Source of the DNA: Streptomyces sp. CC53
GTDB lineage: Bacteria > Actinomycetota > Actinomycetes > Streptomycetales > Streptomycetaceae
Assembly (NCBI RefSeq): GCF_001865245.1
Contig: NZ_MKXB01000194.1
Span: 62,001 to 126,000 of the forward strand
DNA: 64,000 nucleotides
Direction of reading: 5' to 3'
How positions within the stretch are numbered: the stretch's first letter is position 1; each line of letters starts with the position of its first letter. Positions 16,341 through 26,284 of the stretch are shown here, in pieces. Under the pieces are notes generated by a model, which saw nothing but the letters and a program-made list of their open reading frames with translations, was not told where the DNA came from and did no database searches. A program made the translations under genes and the position numbers.

Positions 16341-17768
16341 TCAGCGCTTCCGGCGGCGTCCTCGGCCGCTCCTGGGGGCCGGCGTGTCGCCGTCGCCCGT
16401 CCGCGGCCGGTCGGCCGACACCATGAGGGCGGCCAGCCCCGTGGTCACCGGCACGGACGCCACCAGGCCGATCGAGCCGACCAGCGTCCGCACGATCTCC
16501 TGGGCGACCAACTCGCTGTTGGCGACGGTCCCCACGCTGCTCTGTGCGATGGAGAACAGCAGCAGCAGCGGCAGGGCGGCGCCCGCGTACGCGAGCACGA
16601 GCGTGTTCACCACCGACGCGATGTGGTCCCGCCCGATCCGGATCCCCGCCCGGTACAGCGCCCGCGACCCCATCCGGGGGTCCGCCTGGTGCAGTTCCCA
16701 CACCGCAGAGGTCTGGGTCACCGTCACGTCGTCGAGCACGCCCAGAGAACCGATGATGATGCCGGCCAGCAGCAGACCCGACATGTCGATCTCGGGGTAC
16801 AGGCCGTGGATCAGTCCCGTGTAGTCGTCGGTGTTGCCGGTCAGGCTCGCCCAGCCGACGAACAGCGAACCGAGCAGCCCGATCAGCAGCAGCGAGATGA
16901 GCGTGCCCAGCACCGCCACCGAGGTGCGGGCGCTGAACCCGTGGCTCAGGTACAGGGCGATCAGCATGATGGCGCTCGCCCCGACCACCGCCACCACCAG
17001 CGGGTTCGATCCCTGCAGGATCGCCGGCAGGATGAAGAACGTCAGGAAGAGGAAGCTCGTCCCCAGCGCGACGAGCGCCATCACCCCGCGCAGACGCCCC
17101 ACGGCGACCACGGCCAACGCGAAGATCACGGCCAGCAGGGCCAGCGGGAACTTCCGGTCGACGTCCGTCACCGAGTACTGGAGCTCCTCGGGCGCGTCGG
17201 GGGCGTAGGCCACGACGACACCCTGCCCCTCCTCCAACTGGCGGGGTGCGTCGGGCTGCACGATCTCCGTGAACGTACGGCCCTCGTGGGGGCCGGTCGT
17301 CACCTCGATGGTGGCGCGCTTGCACTCGCCCTGCTGGGCCCGGACCGCCTCACGGCCCTCCGGGGTGCTGGTGTCGCCGGTCGGCGGCACCTGTGCGACG
17401 TTCACGTCCTTGCAGTCGACCTGTTCGACCTTGACGACCCTGCCCTGCTCGGTCTGCCGGTCGAAGCCGACGCCGCTGCGTTCGTGGGCGGGGGCGCCGC
17501 CCGGCCACAGGGCGACGAGGCCCACGAGGACGGCCGTGGCGAAGGGGATCAGCACGGCTGCGATGATCTTGCGCAGGTGCTGCGAGACGGGCGCGGCGGG
17601 GGCGTGGGCGTGCGTGTGGACGTGTGCGAGAGCGTCGCCGCCCTGGCCCCGGCCGTCGTCGTGGGCGTGCCGGGAGCCCGGGTCGGTGCCCTGGTGGGGA
17701 CCGTGATCCGGGTCCTGGTGGGGGCCCTGGTGCGGGTCGTGCTCCGGGTGCTGGTGCGAGGAAGTCAC
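16341..17768 (-). CDS. YibE/F family membrane protein with His-rich N-terminus
   Basis: A 475-residue membrane protein. The cytoplasmic N-terminus holds about 13 histidines in the first 57 residues (HQHPEHDPHQ, HVHTHAHA). One transmembrane helix is followed by an exported domain of about 130 residues, then seven or eight helices with the YibE/F motif around LGVLDDVTVTQ. YibE/F proteins are permease-like with no proven substrate; one Lactococcus member is linked to bacteriocin uptake. The His tract could bind Zn, Ni or Co (inference). It diverges from thiC, sharing the upstream region with the TPP riboswitch. Confidence 0.83.
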   Translation of the reverse strand: MTSSHQHPEHDPHQGPHQDPDHGPHQGTDPGSRHAHDDGRGQGGDALAHVHTHAHAPAAPVSQHLRKIIAAVLIPFATAVLVGLVALWPGGAPAHERSGVGFDRQTEQGRVVKVEQVDCKDVNVAQVPPTGDTSTPEGREAVRAQQGECKRATIEVTTGPHEGRTFTEIVQPDAPRQLEEGQGVVVAYAPDAPEELQYSVTDVDRKFPLALLAVIFALAVVAVGRLRGVMALVALGTSFLFLTFFILPAILQGSNPLVVAVVGASAIMLIALYLSHGFSARTSVAVLGTLISLLLIGLLGSLFVGWASLTGNTDDYTGLIHGLYPEIDMSGLLLAGIIIGSLGVLDDVTVTQTSAVWELHQADPRMGSRALYRAGIRIGRDHIASVVNTLVLAYAGAALPLLLLFSIAQSSVGTVANSELVAQEIVRTLVGSIGLVASVPVTTGLAALMVSADRPRTGDGDTPAPRSGRGRRRKR

Positions 17769-17849
17769 CGACCGATCATCGCAAGAACGCCAGGGGCCCC
17801 CTGTTCAGCATGGCCGGAAGGGCGCTAGCGTGGTGGCACCTTTGCACAC

Positions 17850-17957
17850 GCGGGAGCTCGGAGCACCGGGCTGAGAGGGCGCTGACCTCCGTAGATCCGT
17901 ACGGGAAGAGCTGCGCCGACCGCCGAACCTGTTACCGGGTAATGCCGGCGTAGGGAG
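17850..17957 (+). promoter_or_regulatory. TPP riboswitch (THI element) of thiC
   Basis: The leader shows the thi-box signatures: CTGAGAGGGC at 17871-17880, GAACCTG near 17934-17940, and GGGTAATGCCGGCG followed by TAGGGA at about 17937-17957. Thiamine pyrophosphate binding would hide the thiC ribosome site, which lies within a few bases of the 3' end, so control is probably at translation initiation. A possible promoter, TTCAGC at 17804-17809 and TAGCGT at 17826-17831 with a 16-base spacer, would start the RNA just upstream. Confidence 0.93.
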
Positions 17958-17960
17958 TAG

Positions 17961-19745
<1,785 letters not shown>

Positions 19746-19766
19746 CGCCGCCGGGCGGCGCCAGCG

Positions 19767-19867
19767 GCCGGCCGTGCCGGGGCGCCGCCCGGCCGGGCAC
19801 GGCCGGCGCTGCGCCCGTCCATGCGCCGGGCGGCGCCTGCCCGTCGTGAACGGACGGACGGGCAGGC
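19767..19867. terminator. Bidirectional terminator between thiC and the convergent gene
   Basis: Two hairpins in the convergent gap. GCCGGCCGTGCC (19767-19778) pairs with 19796-19807 (12 bp, GC-rich loop that can pair internally). GCCTGCCCGTC (19835-19845) pairs with 19857-19867 (11 bp, 11-base loop). They can work on either strand. Confidence 0.75.
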
Positions 19868-19912
19868 ATGCCGTGTCCGGCGGCCGCAGACCGGCGGGCG
19901 GTCCGGTGCGGA

Positions 19913-20680
19913 TCAGTCCGGCACCGGACCCGGACCCGTCGGTTCTGGCCCGGCGGGATGCGGGGTGCACGGACCGGCGGCCGCGGGGTCACGGCGCGCG
20001 GGCACCGGGGCGCGGGCCGCTTCGGGAAGCGGTGGCGGCGGCGGGTCGGCGAGGACGTCCCGGAGGAACGGGAGGATGCCGCGCTCCAGCAGGGCGCGGC
20101 GCCACGCCTCGCGGGCACGGGCGGTCTCGTCGAGCGGCCCGCCCCCCGCCCCCCGGGCCGTCGTCACCTCGTTGGCGCGGTTGCGCAGAGCCGTGACCAG
20201 GATGCCCACGATGGCCGCGAACAGCCCCGCGACGGCGACGGCGGCGAAGAACCAGCCCGCGCTGAGGAGCGGAGCCGCCACGTCCGGTGGCGGGTCCAGC
20301 ATCTTCAGGACGAACCCCAGCAGGAGCCGGACGACCGCCGCCGATCCGGCAAGGACCGGTGCCAGCACGGTCACGACGACACCGAGACCCGCACCGGGCA
20401 TGACCCCGTCGGCCGGAGCGCCCGGGTCCGGCGCAGAGGCGCTCACCCCGGGCCGTCTGCGGTGCTCCTCACGGGCCCGTACGAAGTGGGCGTACTCGGT
20501 CGCCGCCGCGGTGCTGATGACCGCGGAGGCGTCCAGGGCCAGGGCGCGGAGCTGCCCGGCGGTGAGCCGGCGACCGATCCCGGTCAGGGCCGGGTGGTCC
20601 CGCGCGGCGCGCAGGACGTCGTCGAGCAGCCGCTCGAAGTCGGCGCGGTCCTCCGGCAGCAGGTGCGGAGCACTTTTCAC
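19913..20680 (-). CDS. Conserved membrane protein of unknown function
   Basis: A 255-residue protein. An N-terminal helical, charged cytoplasmic part (about 1-80, starting SAPHLLPEDRADFERLLDDV) is followed by two hydrophobic segments (about 95-125 and 140-165), a helical segment rich in Arg and Glu, and a proline-rich tail (ADPPPPPLPEAARAPVP). I recognise no family function. The tail could be a protein-interaction region. It is in line with the phosphoesterase gene 130 bases upstream, so the two may share a transcript. Codon use is ordinary. Confidence 0.7.
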   Translation of the reverse strand: MKSAPHLLPEDRADFERLLDDVLRAARDHPALTGIGRRLTAGQLRALALDASAVISTAAATEYAHFVRAREEHRRRPGVSASAPDPGAPADGVMPGAGLGVVVTVLAPVLAGSAAVVRLLLGFVLKMLDPPPDVAAPLLSAGWFFAAVAVAGLFAAIVGILVTALRNRANEVTTARGAGGGPLDETARAREAWRRALLERGILPFLRDVLADPPPPPLPEAARAPVPARRDPAAAGPCTPHPAGPEPTGPGPVPD

Positions 20681-20810
20681 AGGCGATCCCCCGAGACTCC
20701 CGTGGGGCGCGGAACGCCCGCGTAGATACGGCAGTTGGGCACGCCGATCGTAGAGCCGCCACGGTGAGGCGTGACAGAGGGTTTACGGAAATCGCCTGGG
20801 ACGGATGCGC

Positions 20811-21956
20811 TCAGTGAGCCAGCGGGAGCTCTTGGACGAGAAGTTTTCCTGCCATCGTGACCCCGCCGTCCATGGCGATGGCCAGCCCTTCGGCGTACAC
20901 GTGGGGGCCGTCGACCGCGGGGCCGCTGTCCTCGTCGGGGCCGTCCTCGGTGCCGACCTCGCCGAGCAGGTACGGGATGGGGCTGTGGCCGTGCACCACA
21001 CGCTGCCCGCCGTACGCCTCCAGCAGCTCGCGCACCGCCGCGGCGCCGCCCTCGTCGCGGAACGCGAACCGCTTGGTGAACTTGCGGAACAGGTCCCAGC
21101 ACTCGTCGGCGTCGTTGCGGTTGAGGATCTCGTGGACGGTGTCGTTGACGTCCTCGACGGTCTGGCCGTACTCCAGGTAGGCGGTGGTGTCCGAGTGCAG
21201 GAGAAGGTGGTCGTCCTGGACGGTGACCGCGTCGAGGCGGGCCATCCACTGGAGGTGGACGTCCTGGAGGCGGTCCATGTCGCTCTTCTGCCCGCCGTTG
21301 AGCAGCCACGCCGCCTGGAAGGTGGCGGTGCCGGCGCCGGAGTTGACGGGGGTGTCGGCGAACCGCTTGGCGCCGAGCAGCAGCAGTTCGTGGTTCCCCA
21401 TCAGGGCCTTGCAGTAGCCGCCCGCCGCGGCCGCCTCCGCGGACAGCCGCATCACGAGGTCGATCACCCCGATGCCGTCGGGGCCCCGGTCGGTGAAGTC
21501 ACCGAGGAACCACAGCCGGGCCGTGCCGGCCGCCCAGTGGCCGTCGGCGTCGATGAGGCCCCGCTCGCGCAGGGAGACGAGCAGCTCGTCGAGGTAGCCG
21601 TGCACGTCACCGACCACGTACAGCGGGCCGGGGGTGTGGGCGCCGGGAGCCGTCCCGGGGGCGGTCGCGGGGACCGGTGGCACGGTCATGGGGACCTGGA
21701 CGGTGTCGCCGCGGTTGATGACCGGCAGGTCCCGCTCCGTGGGGGTGTACCCCTCGGGGTAGTCGCCCTCCGGGAACGCGTTGCCGGGGTGGCCGTCCTC
21801 CGTGGCGACCGGTTCCGGCGCGCCCGAGGCGGCGGGGGGCTGCGGAGGGGGAGGCGCGCCGTGCTCCTGCACGGGCACCTGGGCGTACGGGGGTACGCGG
21901 AAGTCGCGCAACGTCGCTGTCCGCACCACGGGTCCCTGACCGGCCCCCTGAGTCAT
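20811..21956 (-). CDS. Calcineurin-like metallophosphoesterase
   Basis: A 381-residue metallophosphoesterase. The five-motif metal site is visible: GDVHG (near residue 118), GDFTDRG, GNHELLLLG, and VVHGHSPIPY for the His pairs. The N-terminal 110 residues are Pro-rich and probably disordered. Related proteins are Ser/Thr phosphatases or Ap4A-type hydrolases; the substrate is unknown. The start MTQGAG at 21956 is preferred because GGAGGGG lies 5 bases before it; an in-frame ATG five codons upstream would overlap that site. It lies downstream of the LacI gene, same strand, 366-base gap. Confidence 0.85.
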   Translation of the reverse strand: MTQGAGQGPVVRTATLRDFRVPPYAQVPVQEHGAPPPPQPPAASGAPEPVATEDGHPGNAFPEGDYPEGYTPTERDLPVINRGDTVQVPMTVPPVPATAPGTAPGAHTPGPLYVVGDVHGYLDELLVSLRERGLIDADGHWAAGTARLWFLGDFTDRGPDGIGVIDLVMRLSAEAAAAGGYCKALMGNHELLLLGAKRFADTPVNSGAGTATFQAAWLLNGGQKSDMDRLQDVHLQWMARLDAVTVQDDHLLLHSDTTAYLEYGQTVEDVNDTVHEILNRNDADECWDLFRKFTKRFAFRDEGGAAAVRELLEAYGGQRVVHGHSPIPYLLGEVGTEDGPDEDSGPAVDGPHVYAEGLAIAMDGGVTMAGKLLVQELPLAH

Positions 21957-22322
21957 CGACCCCTCCACCACCGTCGCGACGCCCTACACCTCGCGGACCG
22001 GCCTGGTCGCGGCGGCCCGCGGTGTCGTCCGCCCATCATAGGAATGAGGCTTGTGCTGTGTGACGCACCAGGGGTGGTGAATCAAGGTGCACGCCTGGTT
22101 CACCGGCCGTTTCGCCCGAATTGGGAAGGTCTTGGGCGGGGGTTGCCGGGTTCGGGCCGGTGCGGCGCGGCACCGACCCGAACCCGCGCCGGCTCCCAGC
22201 CGGCCCCACCGCGGGCCGGCACCGGTTCCCCGTCCGGCCGGAGGCGCCCCGTCGGGCGTCCCCGGGGGCTCCTCGCGTGGGCGGAACCTCTCCGGCCGGG
22301 GGACCGGGTGCCGGGCGGCCTG
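21957..22322. other. Intergenic stretch upstream of the phosphoesterase
   Basis: 366 bases between two minus-strand genes. The part near the phosphoesterase is less GC-rich (around 22035-22130) and probably carries its promoter. The part next to the LacI stop is GC-rich and may hold its terminator. I see no gene. Confidence 0.45.
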
Positions 22323-23438
22323 TCACTCAGGCCGGGGCGACCGGGGCGGGCTGACCGTCGTGCGGGGCGGCCGCCGCTGCGACGACGTCCGGACGATCAG
22401 CTCGGTCGTTATCACCTGCTGGACGGGCCAGTCGGCGTCGAGCCCCTCGATGGCGTCGATCAGCAACTGGACGACCGCCGTACCGATCCTGCGCGGCTTG
22501 AGCGACAGCGTGGTGATGGGCGGCTCGGTGGCGGCGTACACCGCGGACTCGCTGCAGCAGACCAGCAACAGGTCGTCCGGGACCCGCAGCCCGTACCGCC
22601 GCGCTGCCGCCAGCAGGTCCGTGCCGTTGGGGTCGAACAGCCCGTAGACCGCGTCCGGCCGGTCGGGCCGGGCCAGCAGCCGGTCGGCGGCGACCGCGCC
22701 GGCGCACGGGTCGTGCGCGGGGTACGCCTCGTACACGGGGTCCTGCCCGACGCGCTCGCACCAGTTCAGGTACGCGGTCGTCGACAGGCGGGTGTACGTG
22801 TCCGTGGAGGTACCGGTCAGCAGGCCGATCCTGCGTGCGCCGGCCTCCGCCAGGTGGTCCAGCAGGCCGAGGACGGCGGCCTCGTGGTCGTTGTCGACCC
22901 AGGCCGTGACCGGCAGGGTGCCCGCGGGCCGGCCGTCGGAGACGACGGGGAGCCCTTGGCGGACCAGCTCCGCCACCACGGGGTCGTGGTCGGAGGGGTC
23001 GATGACCACGGTGCCGTCCAGTGCCACGTTCGACCAGACGTCGGCGGGGCTGCGGCGCGATGTCGCGGGCAGGATCACCAGGGCGTAGCCGCGGGCCAGG
23101 GCGGCGGAGGTGGCCGCTCTGGCCATCTCCGCGAAGTAGGCGAACTCGGTGAAGGTGAAAGGTTCATCCCCGTACGTCGTGACGGTCAGGCCGATGAGGC
23201 CCGACTTGCCGGTACGGAGGGTGCGTGCGGCCGCGGAGGGCCGGTAGCCGAGCCGGTCGGCGACCTCGCGCACGTGGCGGCGGGTGGCGTCGGGGAGTCT
23301 GCCCTTGCCGTTGAGCGCGTCGGAGACGGTCGTGATGGAGACGCCCGCCGCGGCGGCCACGTCCCGGATGCCCGCGCGCCCCTGCCGGCTTCCCCGGGTC
23401 TGTGCCCGGCTCACCTGGTGCTTCCCTGCTGCTGTCAT
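22323..23438 (-). CDS. LacI-family transcriptional regulator
   Basis: A 371-residue LacI regulator. The DNA-binding domain is GIRDVAAAAGVSITTVSDALNG (about residues 23-45) with the hinge helix near PSAAARTLRTGKSG, followed by a periplasmic-binding-protein-like effector domain ending with a basic tail. The effector is unknown, and no sugar-transport genes are adjacent, so it may act on distant loci. It diverges from hisC across a 379-base gap. Confidence 0.87.
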   Translation of the reverse strand: MTAAGKHQVSRAQTRGSRQGRAGIRDVAAAAGVSITTVSDALNGKGRLPDATRRHVREVADRLGYRPSAAARTLRTGKSGLIGLTVTTYGDEPFTFTEFAYFAEMARAATSAALARGYALVILPATSRRSPADVWSNVALDGTVVIDPSDHDPVVAELVRQGLPVVSDGRPAGTLPVTAWVDNDHEAAVLGLLDHLAEAGARRIGLLTGTSTDTYTRLSTTAYLNWCERVGQDPVYEAYPAHDPCAGAVAADRLLARPDRPDAVYGLFDPNGTDLLAAARRYGLRVPDDLLLVCCSESAVYAATEPPITTLSLKPRRIGTAVVQLLIDAIEGLDADWPVQQVITTELIVRTSSQRRPPRTTVSPPRSPRPE

Positions 23439-23817
23439 GGCGAGCCGATAGTAGGGGGACGGCGGGTGGCTGGGACGGTCGCATATTCACTCGTTGACAG
23501 GCACGTTTCTGCATGGTCGCCTGCTGCCAACCCTATGGAATCGCAAGTCAGTTGCGGCCTTTCCAAGTGAGCAGCCGGTTGTCGGCGGGCATGTGCCAGG
23601 GCTCTGGACGAGGTTTCGAAGAGCCTGCAACTCACCTCTACGGGGGATGCGCGCCACGGCGCAGGCCACCGGCGCTCGTCGCATCCGTGCGCGCCCCCCA
23701 GGGGAGAGACCCGGGAGGAGACCGGAGTCATGCCTTCCCGGTCGGCCATTCGCAGGAAAGCGGAATCCTCATAAGGTGTGCAGTATCGGTTGGGACATAC
23801 GGTCGAGGAGGACCACA
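23439..23817. other. Divergent promoter region of lacI-like gene and hisC
   Basis: 379 bases containing the outward promoters. TTGACA at 23493-23498 is a -35 candidate for the rightward direction but has no convincing -10. No clear LacI operator palindrome stands out by eye. No gene is seen. Confidence 0.4.
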
Positions 23818-24900
23818 GTGAGCGAGACCAGCCCCAAGCTGCGCGCCGTGCTGGACGGCATCCCCACGTACAAGCCGGGCAAGCCGGCGGCCGCCGACGG
23901 CACGATCGCCTACAAACTGTCCTCCAACGAGAACCCCTACCCGCCGCTGCCGGGGGTCCTGGAGAGCGCCCTGGCCGCGGCGCACGGCTTCAACCGCTAC
24001 CCGGACATGGCCTGCACCGGGCTCATGAACGAGCTGTCGGAACGCTTCGGGGTGCCGGTGACGCATCTGGCGACCGGCACGGGCTCCGTGGGCATCGCCC
24101 AGTCGCTGGTGCAGTCCACGGCCGGCCCGGGCGACGAGGTGATGTTCGCCTGGCGGTCGTTCGAGGCGTACCCGATCATCACGCAGATCAGCGGTGCCGC
24201 TTCCGTGAGGGTGCCGCTGACGGCGGACGCCGTGCACGACCTGGACGCGATGGCCGCCGCGGTGACCGACCGCACCCGGCTGATCTTCGTCTGCAACCCC
24301 AACAACCCGACGGGCACGGTGGTGCGCCGCGCCGAGCTGGAGCGGTTCCTCGACCGCGTGCCGTCCGACGTCCTGGTCGTGCTGGACGAGGCGTACATCG
24401 AGTTCATCCGGGACGACGAGGTGCCGAACGGCATCGAGATCTACCGGGAGCGCCCGAACGTGGCGGTCCTGCGGACCTTCTCCAAGGCGTACGGCCTCGC
24501 GGGCCTGCGGGTCGGTTTCGCGATCGCGCACGAGCCGGTGGCGGCGGCACTGCGGAAGACGGCGGTCCCGTTCGGCGTGAGCCAGCTCGCGCAGGACGCG
24601 GCGGTGGCCTCCCTGCGCGCGGAGGACGAGCTGCTGGGCCGGGTGGGCTCCCTGGTGTGCGAGCGGAACCGGGTGTACGAGGCGCTCGTGGGCCAGGGGT
24701 GGACGGTGCCGGTGACCCAGGCCAACTTCGTGTGGCTGGGCCTGGGCGAGCGGACGGTGGAGTTCGCGGCGGTCTGCGAGGCGGCAGGTGTGGTGGTCCG
24801 GCCGTTCCCGGGCGAGGGCCTGCGGGTCACGATCGGCGAGGTGGAGGCGAACGACCTGTTCCTGCGGACCGCCGAGGCGTTCTACAAGGAGAAGTTCTGA
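23818..24900 (+). CDS. hisC: Histidinol-phosphate/aromatic aminotransferase
   Basis: A 360-residue fold-type I aminotransferase. The PLP lysine is in [24 protein letters not shown] is the substrate/phosphate loop, and LDEAYIEF is the cofactor Asp motif. HisC converts imidazole-acetol phosphate to histidinol phosphate; close paralogues act on phenylpyruvate and tyrosine. Here it stands alone, outside a his operon, which fits the second HisC/aromatic type in actinobacteria, so the substrate is uncertain. The GTG at 23818 follows GGAGGACC; the long open extension upstream is not coding. Confidence 0.88.
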   Translation: MSETSPKLRAVLDGIPTYKPGKPAAADGTIAYKLSSNENPYPPLPGVLESALAAAHGFNRYPDMACTGLMNELSERFGVPVTHLATGTGSVGIAQSLVQSTAGPGDEVMFAWRSFEAYPIITQISGAASVRVPLTADAVHDLDAMAAAVTDRTRLIFVCNPNNPTGTVVRRAELERFLDRVPSDVLVVLDEAYIEFIRDDEVPNGIEIYRERPNVAVLRTFSKAYGLAGLRVGFAIAHEPVAAALRKTAVPFGVSQLAQDAAVASLRAEDELLGRVGSLVCERNRVYEALVGQGWTVPVTQANFVWLGLGERTVEFAAVCEAAGVVVRPFPGEGLRVTIGEVEANDLFLRTAEAFYKEKF

Positions 24901-25550
24901 GCATCGGAGGGCGGCCGCCCGGCGGCGCCGTCCCCGGTCCCGGGTGACCTGCGGTCCGCATCCCGTGCCCGGGGGCCCGGGCCGTCGCCCGGGTCCGCAT
25001 CAGCGGTCCGTGTCGCGCGGTCCGTAGTCCGCGGCTAGCGGTGCCGGCCGCCTTGACCTGGGGCAGCCGCACCGCGGGCCGTTCCGCTGCCCGTCGGCCC
25101 GCGGGGCCGTTCTCGCGCCGGGCCCGCTCCCGGAGTGCTCGTCGGGAGCCGGTGCCGGGGGGCCGGTCTTGTGCTCGGTCGGCTTCCGGCCCGCCCGCGG
25201 GCTGGTTGCCTGCTTGGTCGGGGCGTCCGGCGCGCCTGCACGGCCGGCCTTGTGCGCGGTCCGCCCCCGGCCCGTCCGCCGCGCCGGTCCTCTCCTCGGT
25301 CGGCTACCGGCCTCTGCGGGCCGGGGGATCGGTCTGTCTAGCGAACCGTCGGCCTCCGGACGTCGAAGCCGGTGCGGGACGGTCCGTCCCGGCCTTCTCC
25401 GGACCGGTCCGAGAGCACGGCGGGCCACCGGATCGCAGCCGGTCGGTCGGGGAGGAGCGGCTTCCGGGCCGTGTGATGGTCGCTCCGGAGCGGGCGGGCT
25501 TTCGGGCGCGGTCGGTCCGGAGGCGGCCGGCAGCCGGGCCGTCGCCGCGC
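24901..25550. repeat. GC-rich region with imperfect direct repeats
   Basis: 650 bases without a gene between hisC and the cyclophilin-fold gene. Three imperfect copies begin at about 25163, 25244 and 25284 and share CCGG followed by C/T-T-rich bases, then CGGTC and CCGGCC. GCGGTCCG recurs around 25002-25024. It looks like decayed or slippage-prone sequence. Confidence 0.45.
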
Positions 25551-25925
25551 TCAGCCGCCGACCCGCTCCACGCGGACCGGGTCGCCGTCGCGGACCGTGG
25601 CGAGTACGTCCGGGTCCCCGTCGAGCCGCCCGAGGACGTTGCATGGGCTCGCCAGCCGGCATTCCTCCCCGTGTGAGATCGGCGTCGGGCCGTAGGGCAG
25701 AGCCAAGGCGTCGCCCTCGGTCCAGAACGCGACCGTGCCCGGCTGCACGACCTGGCGGGCGTCCGCTTCCAGGGCTGCGGGGACCGGTGTGGCGAAATAC
25801 ACCTCCTGCCCCCAGGTGCGGGCCGTCGAGGTGATCGGGAGGGCTCCCACGAGCGCCCTGCTCGTACGGGTTTCGCCCAGAGTGGCCGTCGTCTGGCCGC
25901 CCGGCCAGGAGATGCGGATCTGCAT
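25551..25925 (-). CDS. Cyclophilin-like-fold protein (TM1367/DUF3830-related)
   Basis: A 124-residue protein matching the small cyclophilin-fold family PF04126: IRISWPGGQTTATLGE, ARTWGQEVYFATPV, GTVAFWTEGDALALPYGPTP and a CNVLGRL segment. The fold resembles cyclophilins but the proline-isomerase residues are not conserved, so activity is unknown. The ATG at 25925 is chosen because family members begin there and the 29 upstream codons in frame have poor codon bias. A perfect inverted repeat lies 8 bases before this start, and the Rex operator lies about 100 bases upstream, so the gene may be redox-controlled. Confidence 0.78.
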   Translation of the reverse strand: MQIRISWPGGQTTATLGETRTSRALVGALPITSTARTWGQEVYFATPVPAALEADARQVVQPGTVAFWTEGDALALPYGPTPISHGEECRLASPCNVLGRLDGDPDVLATVRDGDPVRVERVGG

Positions 25926-25932
25926 CCCTGGA

Positions 25933-25949
25933 TTCAACAGGATGTTGAA
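25933..25949. promoter_or_regulatory. 17-bp inverted repeat, possible operator
   Basis: TTCAACAGGATGTTGAA, two perfect 7-bp arms around 3 bases, sits where the ribosome site of the minus-strand gene would be. It could be an operator or a translation-blocking hairpin. No regulator is identified. Confidence 0.5.
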
Positions 25950-26024
25950 ACGCCGGGGAAGGGAGCCTTCGGAGGGACCCCCGGTTCCGCCTGCGGATTT
26001 CGTGTAGGCCATAATGGCTTGTGA

Positions 26025-26042
26025 TTGTGAACGCATTCACAA
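26025..26042. promoter_or_regulatory. Rex operator (ROP)
   Basis: TTGTGAACGCATTCACAA: the Rex consensus TTGTGAA-N4-TTCACAA is matched at all 14 specified positions. Rex senses NADH/NAD+ and represses respiratory genes such as cydABCD in S. coelicolor when NADH is low. It lies 243 bases before the cydA start and about 100 bases before the divergent gene's start. Confidence 0.93.
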
Positions 26043-26284
26043 GCGTGCCTGTTCCTCCTGAGATCGACTGGTATCCATCGGAAGCGCAGGAGGCCGAACG
26101 GGTGACGCGAGGACCCAGCCGCGTAGCGGGGTCCGCCGCCCCGGCCGCCAGTCGGGGTTCGAGGCCCCGGCCACCCGGCCGGGGTGCAAGGCCACGGCCC
26201 TGAGGCCGGGTGCAACGCTCCGGCCGCCGGGTCGGGGTGCAAGGCAGGGCTGCCGCCCGCGCAGCCCGTAAGGAGAAGATCGTC

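Noticed and set aside
20805-23570. 921-codon plus-strand open frame
   Set aside because: Antisense to the phosphoesterase and LacI genes; no motif.
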